NCBI GenBank assembly: GCA_900540005.1 | Contig: UQEM01000083.1 | Location: forward strand, 1-10,672 | DNA: 10,672 nucleotides | Source of the DNA: an uncultured Ruminococcus sp. | GTDB lineage: Bacteria > Bacillota > Clostridia > Oscillospirales > Ruminococcaceae | Direction of reading: 5' to 3' | Shown: positions 1 through 6,251 of the stretch, one piece after another | How positions within the stretch are numbered: the stretch's first letter is position 1 | Layout of the letters: every line of letters starts with the position of its first letter | Program-made: the position numbers and the translations under genes | The notes under the pieces: generated by a model | Database searches by the model: none | Seen by the model: only the letters and a program-made list of their open reading frames with translations | Told to the model about the DNA's origin: nothing

Positions 1-1120
1 TTATCATAAACAAAAGAAGGAACATAAATACGGCGAGGTACAGGGGGAGAAATTTCAAAGTTGTGAGGTTTGCAAGAAGTCCGAAAATCGGCGGCATGAA
101 TGTTGAGCCTACATAGGCGCTTGCCATTTGGATACCGATGATACCCTGCGAGTTTTCCGCGCCGAAATTGCTTGGTGTAGAGTGTATTACACACGGATAA
201 ACAGGCGCACAGCCGAGACCTATCACAACAAAGCCGATAATAGCGGTCGGGCCTGTCGGGATCGCAATGCAGACTATGCCTGCAAGAGCAACCGCGATAC
301 CGAGCCGGATCATTCTCATATCACCGAGTTTGTCGGATATGAATCCGGAAAGGAATCTGCCTGCCGTGATACCGATAAAAAATAACGAACCGAATGCGGC
401 GGCCTGCTGTTTGGAGAGATTTCTTGCACTTTCAAGGTAACTGCTTGCCCACAGCATGGTGGTGGCTTCGGCTGCACAGTAAGCGAAAAATCCTGTCAGA
501 AGATACGGAACGCCTTTGATTTTGAAAGCACCTTTGATTCCGAGAAATTCACCGTTTTCCTGTTCAGCGGCACTTTTATTGACCTTCCAGAGAGGTATCG
601 AGAGGAGAAGTACGGTTGCAATACCAAATTGCAGATAAGAGACAGTTCTGTATCCGTTAGTCCATGCTGAGTGTACGAGCGCGTAACTCATTATATACGG
701 ACTTATAATTGTACCGACTCCCCAGAAGCAATGCAGCCAGCTCATATGACGGGAATTATAGTGCAGCGCAACGTAGTTGTTGAGAGCCGCGTCAATAGCT
801 CCTGCACCAAGACCATAGGGAATACTCCACAGGCACATCTGCCAGAATCGGTCAACCGTTGAGAATCCGAACAAGGCGATAGCTGTGAGTAATACGCTTG
901 TAATGGTTACGGTTTTAGTTCCTAAACGTTTAGTAAGGCGTTCGGACATTAGTCCTGAGATAATAGTTCCGCCTGAAATTATCATGGAAACAAATCCCAT
1001 GTATGAGATTGGGACATTAAAAGCAGCGTGTATTGTCGGCCATGCAGAACCGAGCAGCGAATCAGGGAGTCCGAGACTGATAAAAGCAAGATAAATTACT
1101 GCGAGAAGCAGCAGATACAT
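1..1120 (-). CDS. MFS transporter, fucose-permease-like, C-terminus cut by window edge
   Basis: Reading the minus strand from the ATG at 1120-1118 gives 373 codons with no stop before the window edge, so the C-terminal tail (probably a few tens of residues) is missing. The protein starts MYLLLLAVIYLAFISLGLPD and is strongly hydrophobic, with the helix-loop pattern of a 12-segment major facilitator. The cytoplasmic loop after helix 2 reads SERLTKRLGTK, the usual basic MFS loop, and the equivalent loop in the second half reads SGFISDKLGDMRMIRLG. A segment WLHCFWGVGTIISPYIM resembles the helix 4-5 region of the fucose-permease-like MFS group common in Firmicutes. The protein should import or export a small solute by proton coupling in the cytoplasmic membrane; the substrate cannot be read from sequence. 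An AGGAGG ribosome binding site nine bases upstream fixes the start. It appears to be transcribed alone from its own promoter. Confidence 0.88.
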   Translation of the reverse strand, partial: MYLLLLAVIYLAFISLGLPDSLLGSAWPTIHAAFNVPISYMGFVSMIISGGTIISGLMSERLTKRLGTKTVTITSVLLTAIALFGFSTVDRFWQMCLWSIPYGLGAGAIDAALNNYVALHYNSRHMSWLHCFWGVGTIISPYIMSYALVHSAWTNGYRTVSYLQFGIATVLLLSIPLWKVNKSAAEQENGEFLGIKGAFKIKGVPYLLTGFFAYCAAEATTMLWASSYLESARNLSKQQAAAFGSLFFIGITAGRFLSGFISDKLGDMRMIRLGIAVALAGIVCIAIPTGPTAIIGFVVIGLGCAPVYPCVIHSTPSNFGAENSQGIIGIQMASAYVGSTFMPPIFGLLANLTTLKFLPLYLAVFMFLLLFMI

Positions 1121-1129
1121 TCTTGAAAA

Positions 1130-1135
1130 CCTCCT
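1130..1135 (-). promoter_or_regulatory. Ribosome binding site of the MFS gene
   Basis: Minus-strand AGGAGG, a perfect Shine-Dalgarno core, ends nine bases before the ATG at 1120. It fixes the start codon of the left-edge transporter. Confidence 0.85.
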
Positions 1136-1172
1136 TCGGGCAGAAAACGAGTTTTGCCTTAATTGCTGTATC

Positions 1173-1201
1173 ATGCTATCATGAATTGGGGTATAAGTCA
1201 A
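1173..1201 (-). promoter_or_regulatory. Candidate sigma-A promoter of the MFS gene
   Basis: On the minus strand TTGACT (1201-1196) is followed after exactly 17 bases by TAGCAT (1178-1173). The -35 box matches the consensus at five of six positions and the -10 box at four of six. A start near 1166 would give a leader of about 45 bases before the MFS ATG. Confidence 0.6.
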
Positions 1202-1208
1202 TACCCAA
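1186..1208. promoter_or_regulatory. Inverted repeat over the MFS -35 box, possible operator
   Basis: TTGGGGTAT (1186-1194) and ATACCCAA (1201-1208) are inverted copies around a six-base centre; the core GGGTAT / ATACCC is perfect and the longer arms differ by one extra G. The dyad covers the predicted -35 box (1196-1201), as a repressor or activator operator would. A second small dyad, TCATG-N4-CATGA on the minus strand (1183-1170), overlaps the -10 box. No regulator gene lies in the window, so the binding protein is unknown. Confidence 0.4.
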
Positions 1209-1334
1209 ATTTCAAAAGACAGAAAATAATAAAATTCTCCGACTGTTTTATGTCATAAATGCCATGTTTTTAATATTTATTATTAGCATTATAAAAGAAT
1301 CGCCAATATTCGACAATTATTTTTACACAGCCTA

Positions 1335-1362
1335 TTGACTTCCCAAGAGTTATAAGTATAAT
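1335..1362 (+). promoter_or_regulatory. Strong-looking orphan promoter on the plus strand
   Basis: TTGACT (1335-1340) and a perfect TATAAT (1357-1362) are separated by 16 bases. The predicted start is near 1369. No credible reading frame follows before the hairpin at 1437-1471, and the next gene is on the opposite strand, so this promoter has no protein-coding client in view. Confidence 0.5.
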
Positions 1363-1368
1363 AGAATA

Positions 1369-1475
1369 TAGAGGTAACGTAAATTTTAATTTATTATCTT
1401 TTCCCACATACTTTCATGCGTTATCTCGTAATATTCAAAAACGGCAGAGGAGTTATTTCCACTGCCGTTTTACTT
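1369..1475 (+). ncRNA. Candidate small RNA between orphan promoter and terminator hairpin
   Basis: A transcript from the promoter at 1335-1362 would run about 105 bases to the hairpin and T-rich stretch at 1437-1475. The only ATG frame inside it starts at 1417, would give 24 residues, and has no ribosome binding site. The product could be a small RNA, a leftover of a lost gene, or an antisense transcript meeting the 3' end of the MATE message. This is inferred from promoter and terminator only; it matches no RNA family that I recognise. The rest of the 1121-1477 gap is AT-rich and, apart from the elements listed separately, shows nothing more. Confidence 0.25.
1437..1471 (-). terminator. Rho-independent terminator of the MATE gene, probably bidirectional
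   Basis: AAACGGCAG (1439-1447) pairs perfectly with CTGCCGTTT (1462-1470) around a 14-base loop. On the minus strand the stem is followed by a T run (TTTTT including stem bases), and it lies just seven bases beyond the MATE stop codon. On the plus strand the stem is followed by TACTTTCTTATTTTT, so it could also stop transcription arriving from 1369. Confidence 0.85.
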
Positions 1476-1477
1476 TC

Positions 1478-2857
1478 TTATTTTTCTTGATCTGCAAGCC
1501 GGTTCATAGCGCGGAATTCAAATACAGCCATGAAAATCGCAACGACTCCAGAGAGAACGTCCGCAACAGGTCCTGTATAAACGATTCCGTCAATGCCGAA
1601 AAAAATCGGCAGAACGAGCAGGAGCGGCAGGAAAAACAGGATCTGCCTTGTGAGCGAAAGGAACACGCCTTTTATCGGTTTTCCTATCGAGGTGAAAAAT
1701 GTTGAAGTTATAGGCTGCATACAGTTGAGCCAAGTGAAAAAAAGGAATATTCTGAAGAATTTTACACCGAACTCAAAGTAATTTTCACTTCCGTTGCCGA
1801 ACGCCGAGAGTATCTGTCTCGGGAAAAGCTGGAATGCAATGAATGCCGCTATTGAGATAGCTGCGCCGATCTTTATCGCAAGCCAGTATGCCTCTTTGAC
1901 GCGCTTGTAGTTCTTCGCGCCATAGTTGTAGCTTTCAATAGGCTGCGTGCCCTGAGCAAGACCGATAACTATTGAGAATATTATCATGTTTACTTTCATG
2001 ACGATTCCCGAACAGGCGATAGGCTCGGAAGCTCCGTAGACCGAATTTGCTCCGTAATGGCGGAGCGAGTTGTTGAGTACGATCTGCACTATCGCGATAG
2101 CAAGCTGATTGAAACATGACGCCATGCCGATAGAGGCTATTCTGCGCGTTATCTTAAAGCTCGGGCGGAAGTGCTTGGCTTCGAGCTTTACCGTGCGGAA
2201 TGCGCGTGCGTACCATATAACGATAAGTGCGGAGATGACCTGACCGATAACGGTAGCCGCTGCCGCGCCTTTCATACCCCAGTGGAATCCGAAAACAAAC
2301 AGTGCGTCAAGGGCAGTGTTTATGACAGCTCCCACAACGTTGCATATCATGGTTATGTGCGGACTTCCGTCAGCGCGGATAAGGTGTCCTCCGCCTGTAG
2401 TGAGAATGAGGAAAGGGAATCCAACAGCCGTGACCCTTACATAATCTACGGCGTAGGGCATGATATCATCGTCTGCTCCGAAAAGACGGAGCAGGGGAGT
2501 GAGAAAACCGAGAGTTACCGCAGCTATCACTATACCGCTGACAACGAGCATGGTTAGAGCATTTCCTGCAAAATATCCTGCTTTTTCCTTGTTGCCCATT
2601 CCGAGAGTGAGGTTGAAGCATGACGCACCGCCGATCCCGAGCAAGAGTGCTACGGCTATGCAGGCGGTAGTGAACGGGAAAGCTATGTTGGTGGCAGCGT
2701 TGCCGAGAGTTCCTACAGCCTGTCCGATGAACAGTTGGTCAACGATGTTGTAAAGTGCACTTACGAGCATTCCAACAATGCTCGGTATTGCAAATTTCGC
2801 CATAAGCGAGCCTACAGGTTCGGTGGCAAGAGGATTATTCGTTTTATTTTCTTCCAT
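1478..2857 (-). CDS. MATE family multidrug efflux protein, MepA/DinF-like
   Basis: The 459-residue product is a typical MATE antiporter in length and pattern: twelve hydrophobic segments in two homologous halves, extruding cationic drugs or metabolites across the cytoplasmic membrane in exchange for Na+ or H+. The N-terminal half has the family-like stretch FAIPSIVGMLVSALYNIVDQ, and RADGSP follows helix 5. The C-terminal half carries GLAQGTQPIESYNYGAKN, the repeat characteristic of MepA-like members. The ATG at 2857 is preferred because GAAGG lies about seven bases upstream; an in-frame TTG at 2890 would add 11 residues but it overlaps the predicted -10 box and has no binding site. Flanked by its own promoter and terminator, it is a single-gene unit. 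Substrate is unknown, and family assignment is confident. Confidence 0.93.
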   Translation of the reverse strand: MEENKTNNPLATEPVGSLMAKFAIPSIVGMLVSALYNIVDQLFIGQAVGTLGNAATNIAFPFTTACIAVALLLGIGGASCFNLTLGMGNKEKAGYFAGNALTMLVVSGIVIAAVTLGFLTPLLRLFGADDDIMPYAVDYVRVTAVGFPFLILTTGGGHLIRADGSPHITMICNVVGAVINTALDALFVFGFHWGMKGAAAATVIGQVISALIVIWYARAFRTVKLEAKHFRPSFKITRRIASIGMASCFNQLAIAIVQIVLNNSLRHYGANSVYGASEPIACSGIVMKVNMIIFSIVIGLAQGTQPIESYNYGAKNYKRVKEAYWLAIKIGAAISIAAFIAFQLFPRQILSAFGNGSENYFEFGVKFFRIFLFFTWLNCMQPITSTFFTSIGKPIKGVFLSLTRQILFFLPLLLVLPIFFGIDGIVYTGPVADVLSGVVAIFMAVFEFRAMNRLADQEK

Positions 2858-2863
2858 TTTATA

Positions 2864-2869
2864 CCTTCT
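2864..2869 (-). promoter_or_regulatory. Ribosome binding site that decides the MATE start
   Basis: Minus-strand AGAAGG, six bases before the ATG at 2857, supports that start over the upstream in-frame TTG at 2890. Confidence 0.7.
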
Positions 2870-2889
2870 TTCATATACTGCTATATACA

Positions 2890-2918
2890 ATTATAGATCT
2901 TTATTTTACAAAATTCAA
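2890..2918 (-). promoter_or_regulatory. Promoter of the MATE gene
   Basis: On the minus strand TTGAAT (2918-2913), a 17-base spacer and a perfect TATAAT (2895-2890) form a near-consensus sigma-A promoter. The start would fall near 2883, giving a leader of about 26 bases. It diverges from the maf promoter roughly 70 bases away. Confidence 0.75.
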
Positions 2919-2985
2919 CAAATTTTCCGTGAATAAGCTAAAATTTTGCGATTTTAACACATTTTGCGCCTTCTTCGGAGTTTTC

Positions 2986-3014
2986 TTGACATAAATCTCA
3001 ATATGTGTTAAAAT
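2986..3014 (+). promoter_or_regulatory. Promoter of the maf-DUF1015-tcdA-dCMP deaminase operon
   Basis: A perfect TTGACA (2986-2991), a 17-base spacer and TAAAAT (3009-3014, five of six) make the best sigma-A promoter in the window. The predicted start near 3021 leaves a leader of about 33 bases. No internal promoter of similar quality is visible before 6185, which fits one transcript for the four genes. Confidence 0.8.
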
Positions 3015-3053
3015 AATTATAAGTAAGATAATTATACGGAAAGGAACGGGAAT

Positions 3054-3617
3054 ATGAAGATAATTCTTGCTTCAGCTTCACCGCGCAGGCGTGAGCTGAT
3101 GAAGTATATAGCAGGGGAATTTACTGCGGTCTCTGCGGACTGTGATGAAACTCTTCCCAGCGGAATATCGCCTATGAATGCGGCGCAGTATCTTGCGGAA
3201 CTTAAAGCTAAGACCATCGCTCAGCAATACCCCGAGGATATTGTGATAGGCTGTGATACGACTGTTATCTGCGGCTCGGAGATACTCGGCAAGCCCAAGG
3301 ATAGACAGGATTGCATAGACTGTATTTCAAAGCTTTCGGGAAAAACTCATCAGGTCGTGACTGGCTGCTGTATCACTTTCGGAGGAAAGATCAGTGCGTT
3401 TTCAGATGTTACGGATGTTAAGTTCCGCAAACTTTCAGCGGACGAGATCGAGCAGTATGCCTCGACTGATGAGCCTTACGACAAGGCAGGCGGCTACGGG
3501 ATACAGGGCGGCGGTTCGGAGTTTATTTCCGACATCTGCGGCGATTTCTTCAATGTTGTCGGACTGCCTGTAACCCGTCTTTACCGTGAAATGAAAAAAT
3601 TTATGCAGAACTTATAA
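3054..3617 (+). CDS. maf: Maf-like nucleoside triphosphate pyrophosphatase
   Basis: The 187-residue product has every hallmark of the Maf/YhdE family, cytoplasmic enzymes that hydrolyse dTTP, UTP and modified nucleotides to the monophosphate and pyrophosphate and that have been linked to septum formation. Visible motifs are ASASPRRREL at 6-15 (substrate loop), DETL at 31-34, GCDTTV at 66-71 with the presumed catalytic Asp68, GKPKD at 79-83, THQVVTG at 98-104 and DEPYDKAGGYGIQG at 139-152. Length is normal. The ATG is preceded by AAAGGA eight bases upstream. It is the first gene of the operon; the next start is 12 bases after its stop. Whether it belongs to the dTTP/UTP or the 7-methyl-GTP subgroup is not certain, although the family layout favours dTTP/UTP. 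Confidence 0.95.
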   Translation: MKIILASASPRRRELMKYIAGEFTAVSADCDETLPSGISPMNAAQYLAELKAKTIAQQYPEDIVIGCDTTVICGSEILGKPKDRQDCIDCISKLSGKTHQVVTGCCITFGGKISAFSDVTDVKFRKLSADEIEQYASTDEPYDKAGGYGIQGGGSEFISDICGDFFNVVGLPVTRLYREMKKFMQNL

Positions 3618-3623
3618 GGAGGA
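3617..3623 (+). promoter_or_regulatory. Strong ribosome binding site of the DUF1015 gene
   Basis: AAGGAGG starts at the last base of the maf stop codon and lies six bases before the ATG at 3630, so the two genes are closely linked in translation. Confidence 0.85.
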
Positions 3624-3629
3624 ATTCCA

Positions 3630-4898
3630 ATGAACTCAACAGCTTTTAAGAATGCGGACATTCTCGTACCGCGTGATACCGATATGAATAAGTGGAGCGT
3701 TATTGCCTGCGACCAGTATACCAGTGAGCCTGAATACTGGCAGGAAGTCTCTGACATTGTAGGAGATGCTCCCTCAACACTGAACCTCATTCTGCCCGAG
3801 CTTTATCTCGGTCAGGACGGCGTTGAAAAACGTATTGACGCGATACATGATTCAATGGACAAATACCTTGATGACGGAATTTTCATAGAGTACAAAAACG
3901 CCATGGTCTACGTTGAGAGAACCCAGAGCAACGGCATTCTCCGACAGGGTATTGTTGGAGCTGTAGACCTTGAACAGTATGATTTCTCAAAGGGAAGCTC
4001 CTCGCAGGTCCGCGCTACTGAGGCTACTGTAATAGAGAGGATCCCACCAAGGATCAAGGTAAGACAGGGCGCACCTCTCGAACTGCCGCACATTATGATA
4101 CTTATTGATGATCCCGACGGCACGGTCATTGAGCCACTTGCTGACAAGACTTCCGACATGGAAAAGCTTTATGACTTTGACCTCATGCAGCATGGCGGCA
4201 GCATTAAGGGATATCTCCTTGATGAAAAGGCTCAGGAGAAAATAGATGAGGCTCTCGCAGCACTTGCAGACCCCAAGGCTTTCTGCGAAAAATATTCGCT
4301 TGAAAACGCACCTGTACTGCTTTATGCAATGGGTGACGGAAATCACTCGCTTGCTACGGCAAAGGAGTTTTATGAGCAGCTTAAAAAGTCAGAGCCGGAT
4401 AAGGACTTTTCTGCGCACCCTGCAAGATATGCGCTTGCCGAGATAGTGAATCTCCACAGTGATGCGCTCAAGTTCGAGGCTATCCACCGCCTTGTGTATG
4501 ATGTTGACTGCGAAAAGCTTCTTGCAGAGCTTAGCAAGGCTCTCGGAGTTTCCGAGACGGAAGTATCTGACCAGTATACGATATGCTCGCACAGCGGCAG
4601 CGAGAAAAAACTCTACTTCCACAACAAGTCCTCGAATCTCTCGGTCGGCACGCTCCAGAACTTCCTTGACGGCTATATCAAGGAAAACGGCGGCAAGATA
4701 GATTATATTCACGGAGCAGATACTGTAAGATCGCTCGCGCAGAAGCACAGTGGACTCTCATTCATTCTGCCGGATATGGATAAGTCTCAGCTTTTCCCGA
4801 CCGTTATAAAGGACGGAGCTCTTCCGCGCAAGACTTTCTCAATGGGTCATGCAGAGGATAAGCGCTTTTACATCGAAGCAAGAAAAATTACCGAATAA
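3630..4898 (+). CDS. DUF1015 family protein of unknown function
   Basis: The 422-residue product matches my memory of the DUF1015 family (COG4198), widespread in Firmicutes and other anaerobes but without an established reaction. It is soluble, with no signal peptide or membrane segment. Conserved-looking blocks are SVIACDQYTSEPEYW at 23-37, IERIPPR at 135-141, YAMGDGNHSLATAK at 232-245 (many relatives have DGHHR here, so this is the GDGNHS variant), ARYALAEIVNLHSDAL at 265-280, IHGADTVRSLA at 360-370 and LPRKTFSMGHAEDKRFYIEA at 398-417. The clustered His, Asp and Asn residues suggest a catalytic or metal site, but that is inference. It sits between maf and tcdA with gaps of 12 and 13 bases, so it is co-transcribed with nucleotide and tRNA metabolism. 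I recall relatives near serine biosynthesis genes; none are here. Confidence 0.9.
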   Translation: MNSTAFKNADILVPRDTDMNKWSVIACDQYTSEPEYWQEVSDIVGDAPSTLNLILPELYLGQDGVEKRIDAIHDSMDKYLDDGIFIEYKNAMVYVERTQSNGILRQGIVGAVDLEQYDFSKGSSSQVRATEATVIERIPPRIKVRQGAPLELPHIMILIDDPDGTVIEPLADKTSDMEKLYDFDLMQHGGSIKGYLLDEKAQEKIDEALAALADPKAFCEKYSLENAPVLLYAMGDGNHSLATAKEFYEQLKKSEPDKDFSAHPARYALAEIVNLHSDALKFEAIHRLVYDVDCEKLLAELSKALGVSETEVSDQYTICSHSGSEKKLYFHNKSSNLSVGTLQNFLDGYIKENGGKIDYIHGADTVRSLAQKHSGLSFILPDMDKSQLFPTVIKDGALPRKTFSMGHAEDKRFYIEARKITE

Positions 4899-4900
4899 TC

Positions 4901-4905
4901 AGGAG
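4901..4905 (+). promoter_or_regulatory. Ribosome binding site that decides the tcdA start
   Basis: AGGAG, six bases before the ATG at 4912, supports this start over the in-frame ATG at 4849, which lies inside the DUF1015 gene and would add 21 residues unlike the family N-terminus. Confidence 0.8.
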
Positions 4906-4911
4906 ATACCA

Positions 4912-5691
4912 ATGCTTAACCAGTTTTCAAGGACGCAGCTCATCTTCGGCGAGGAGGCTATGGAAAAGCTTGCAGACTCACGCGTTGCCGTTTTCGGCAT
5001 TGGCGGAGTCGGCGGCTATACTGTAGAGGCTCTCGCGCGTTCGGGTGTCGGCGAGCTTGACCTCATCGACGACGACAAGGTGTGCCTCACAAATATAAAC
5101 AGGCAGATATACGCGCTCAAAAGCACTATCGGCAAGTACAAGGTAGATGTTGCAAAGGAACGTATTCTCGACATAAACCCTGAATGCAGGGTGAACACCT
5201 ACCGGACATTCTATATGCCGGATACTGCCGACAGCTTTGACTTTACGCAGTACGACTATATCGTTGACGCGATAGATACGGTTACGGGAAAACTTGAAAT
5301 AATCATGCAGGCGAAAAAGGCAGGAACTCCCGTTATCAGCTCAATGGGTGCGGGAAACAAGACCGACCCGACCGCGTTTGAGGTTTCGGATATCTACAAG
5401 ACTTCGGTCTGCCCGCTCGCAAAGGTAATGCGGCACGAGCTTAAAAAGCGCGGCGTGAAAAAGCTGAAAGTCGTTTACTCAAAGGAACAGGCTGTGCGTC
5501 CGCTGGAGGATATGTCTATAAGCTGCCGCAAGCACTGCGTCTGCCCGCCCGGAACGAGAAAATGCACCGTAAGGCGTGATATTCCCGGCTCGAATGCTTT
5601 TGTTCCTTCGGTTGCCGGACTTATCATCGCAGGTGAGGTCATAAAAGATCTTTGCGGATACGACGAAAAGGCTGCGCGCCTGAGAAGATGA
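4912..5691 (+). CDS. tcdA: tRNA threonylcarbamoyladenosine dehydratase (TcdA/CsdL)
   Basis: The 259-residue product is a ThiF/E1-superfamily enzyme. TcdA uses ATP to adenylate and dehydrate t6A at position 37 of ANN-decoding tRNAs, giving the cyclic form ct6A. The N-terminus FSRTQLIFGEEAMEKL is typical. Nucleotide-binding GIGGVGGY lies at 29-36, followed by LARSGVGELDLIDDDKV at 41-57 and TNINRQ at 60-65, the E1-family ATP signature. DAIDTVTGKL at 119-128 and SSMGAGNKTDP at 143-153 are also family blocks. The C-terminal third has IPGSNAFVPSVAGLIIAGEVIKDL at 224-247 in outline, usual for Firmicutes members. Four cysteines, C205, C209, C211 and C218, precede it and could bind a metal. The start at 4912 is chosen on the binding site at 4901. 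Its stop lies ten bases before the next start. Confidence 0.94.
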   Translation: MLNQFSRTQLIFGEEAMEKLADSRVAVFGIGGVGGYTVEALARSGVGELDLIDDDKVCLTNINRQIYALKSTIGKYKVDVAKERILDINPECRVNTYRTFYMPDTADSFDFTQYDYIVDAIDTVTGKLEIIMQAKKAGTPVISSMGAGNKTDPTAFEVSDIYKTSVCPLAKVMRHELKKRGVKKLKVVYSKEQAVRPLEDMSISCRKHCVCPPGTRKCTVRRDIPGSNAFVPSVAGLIIAGEVIKDLCGYDEKAARLRR

Positions 5692-5701
5692 GGGGGATAT
5701 T

Positions 5702-6184
5702 ATGAAACGAAGCGATTACATCAGTTGGGACGAATACTTCATGGGAATTGCGACCCTTTCTGCTCAGCGCAGCAAGGACAATTCAACGCAGGTCGGCGCG
5801 TGTATCGTGAACAGAGAGCATAAGATAGTTTCAGTTGGCTATAACGGAATGCCGACCGGCTGCTCTGATGACGATATGCCGTGGGAGCGCAGCGGAGATT
5901 CACCTCTTGACACGAAATATCCCTTTGTCTGCCACGCCGAGCTGAACGCTATCCTCAACAGCAATATCGGAAACCTCGGCGGCTGTACGGTTTACGTTAC
6001 GCTTTTTCCGTGCAACGAGTGCGCCAAGGCGATAATTCAGTCGGGAATAAAGCGTGTGGTGTATTTCAGCAACAAATATGCCGATACTGACAGCGTAAAG
6101 GCATCGTTTTTCCTTTTTAAGAAGTGCGGCGTTGAGGTAGAGGAATACACTCCTAGCGGTAAGGAACTTATACTCTCGGTGTAA
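5702..6184 (+). CDS. comEB: dCMP deaminase (ComEB-like)
   Basis: The 160-residue product belongs to the zinc-dependent cytidine/deoxycytidylate deaminase superfamily and most resembles dCMP deaminase, which converts dCMP to dUMP as the feed for thymidylate synthase. The zinc and catalytic motif is CHAELNAI at 77-84 (zinc ligand His78, proton-shuttle Glu80), and the second zinc motif is PCNEC at 103-107 (Cys104, Cys107). The N-terminus WDEYFMGIATLSAQRSKD at 9-26 and VGYNGMPTG at 45-53 are typical of this group rather than of tRNA adenosine deaminases. Length is normal. AGGGGG at 5691-5696, overlapping the tcdA stop, serves the ATG. It is the last tightly linked gene of the maf operon; together with Maf it acts on pyrimidine deoxynucleotide pools. 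The comEB name follows Bacillus usage. Confidence 0.93.
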   Translation: MKRSDYISWDEYFMGIATLSAQRSKDNSTQVGACIVNREHKIVSVGYNGMPTGCSDDDMPWERSGDSPLDTKYPFVCHAELNAILNSNIGNLGGCTVYVTLFPCNECAKAIIQSGIKRVVYFSNKYADTDSVKASFFLFKKCGVEVEEYTPSGKELILSV

Positions 6185-6188
6185 ATAT

Positions 6189-6208
6189 TTTCTTTCGCAT
6201 GAAAGAAA
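6189..6208 (+). promoter_or_regulatory. Perfect hairpin after the dCMP deaminase gene
   Basis: TTTCTTTC (6189-6196) pairs perfectly with GAAAGAAA (6201-6208) around a GCAT loop, four bases after the deaminase stop. There is no T run downstream, so it is not a standard intrinsic terminator on this strand. It may stabilise or separate the upstream message. Confidence 0.4.
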
Positions 6209-6212
6209 CGCG

Positions 6213-6234
6213 GCAGGAACGTCTTTGTTTCTGC
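6213..6234 (+). promoter_or_regulatory. Second hairpin next to the solute-binding protein RBS
   Basis: GCAGGAAC (6213-6220) pairs with GTTTCTGC (6227-6234), with one G-U pair, around a six-base loop. It ends two or three bases before the ribosome binding site GAAGGTGG (6237-6244). An alternative pairing, AGAAAC (6204-6209) with GTTTCT (6227-6232), would disrupt both this and the upstream hairpin. Confidence 0.4.
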
Positions 6235-6251
6235 GGGAAGGTGGAATTTAT

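Noticed and set aside
1123..1338. Plus-strand 71-codon frame in the gap beside the MFS gene
   Set aside because: It begins with a TTG opposite the MFS ribosome binding site, runs through the MFS promoter on the other strand, has no binding site of its own and reads as AT-rich random hydrophobic sequence.
1417..1491. 24-codon frame inside the orphan promoter-terminator unit
   Set aside because: There is no ribosome binding site, and it runs through the terminator hairpin into the MATE gene.
2171..2557. Plus-strand 128-codon frame opposite the MATE gene
   Set aside because: It is antisense to well-conserved MATE coding sequence and has no binding site or recognisable family; a shadow frame.
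2858..2890. Upstream TTG start for the MATE protein
   Set aside because: The TTG at 2890 overlaps the predicted -10 box, so it would lie upstream of the transcription start; the ATG at 2857 has a good binding site.
2943..2968. Direct repeat ATTTTGCG at 2943-2950 and 2961-2968 between the divergent promoters
   Set aside because: An 8-base AT-rich repeat in AT-rich sequence, spaced 18 bases, is too weak to call an operator.
4849..4911. Longer TcdA starting at ATG 4849
   Set aside because: The extra 21 codons lie within the end of the DUF1015 gene in another frame; AGGAG before 4912 and the family N-terminus support the shorter form.
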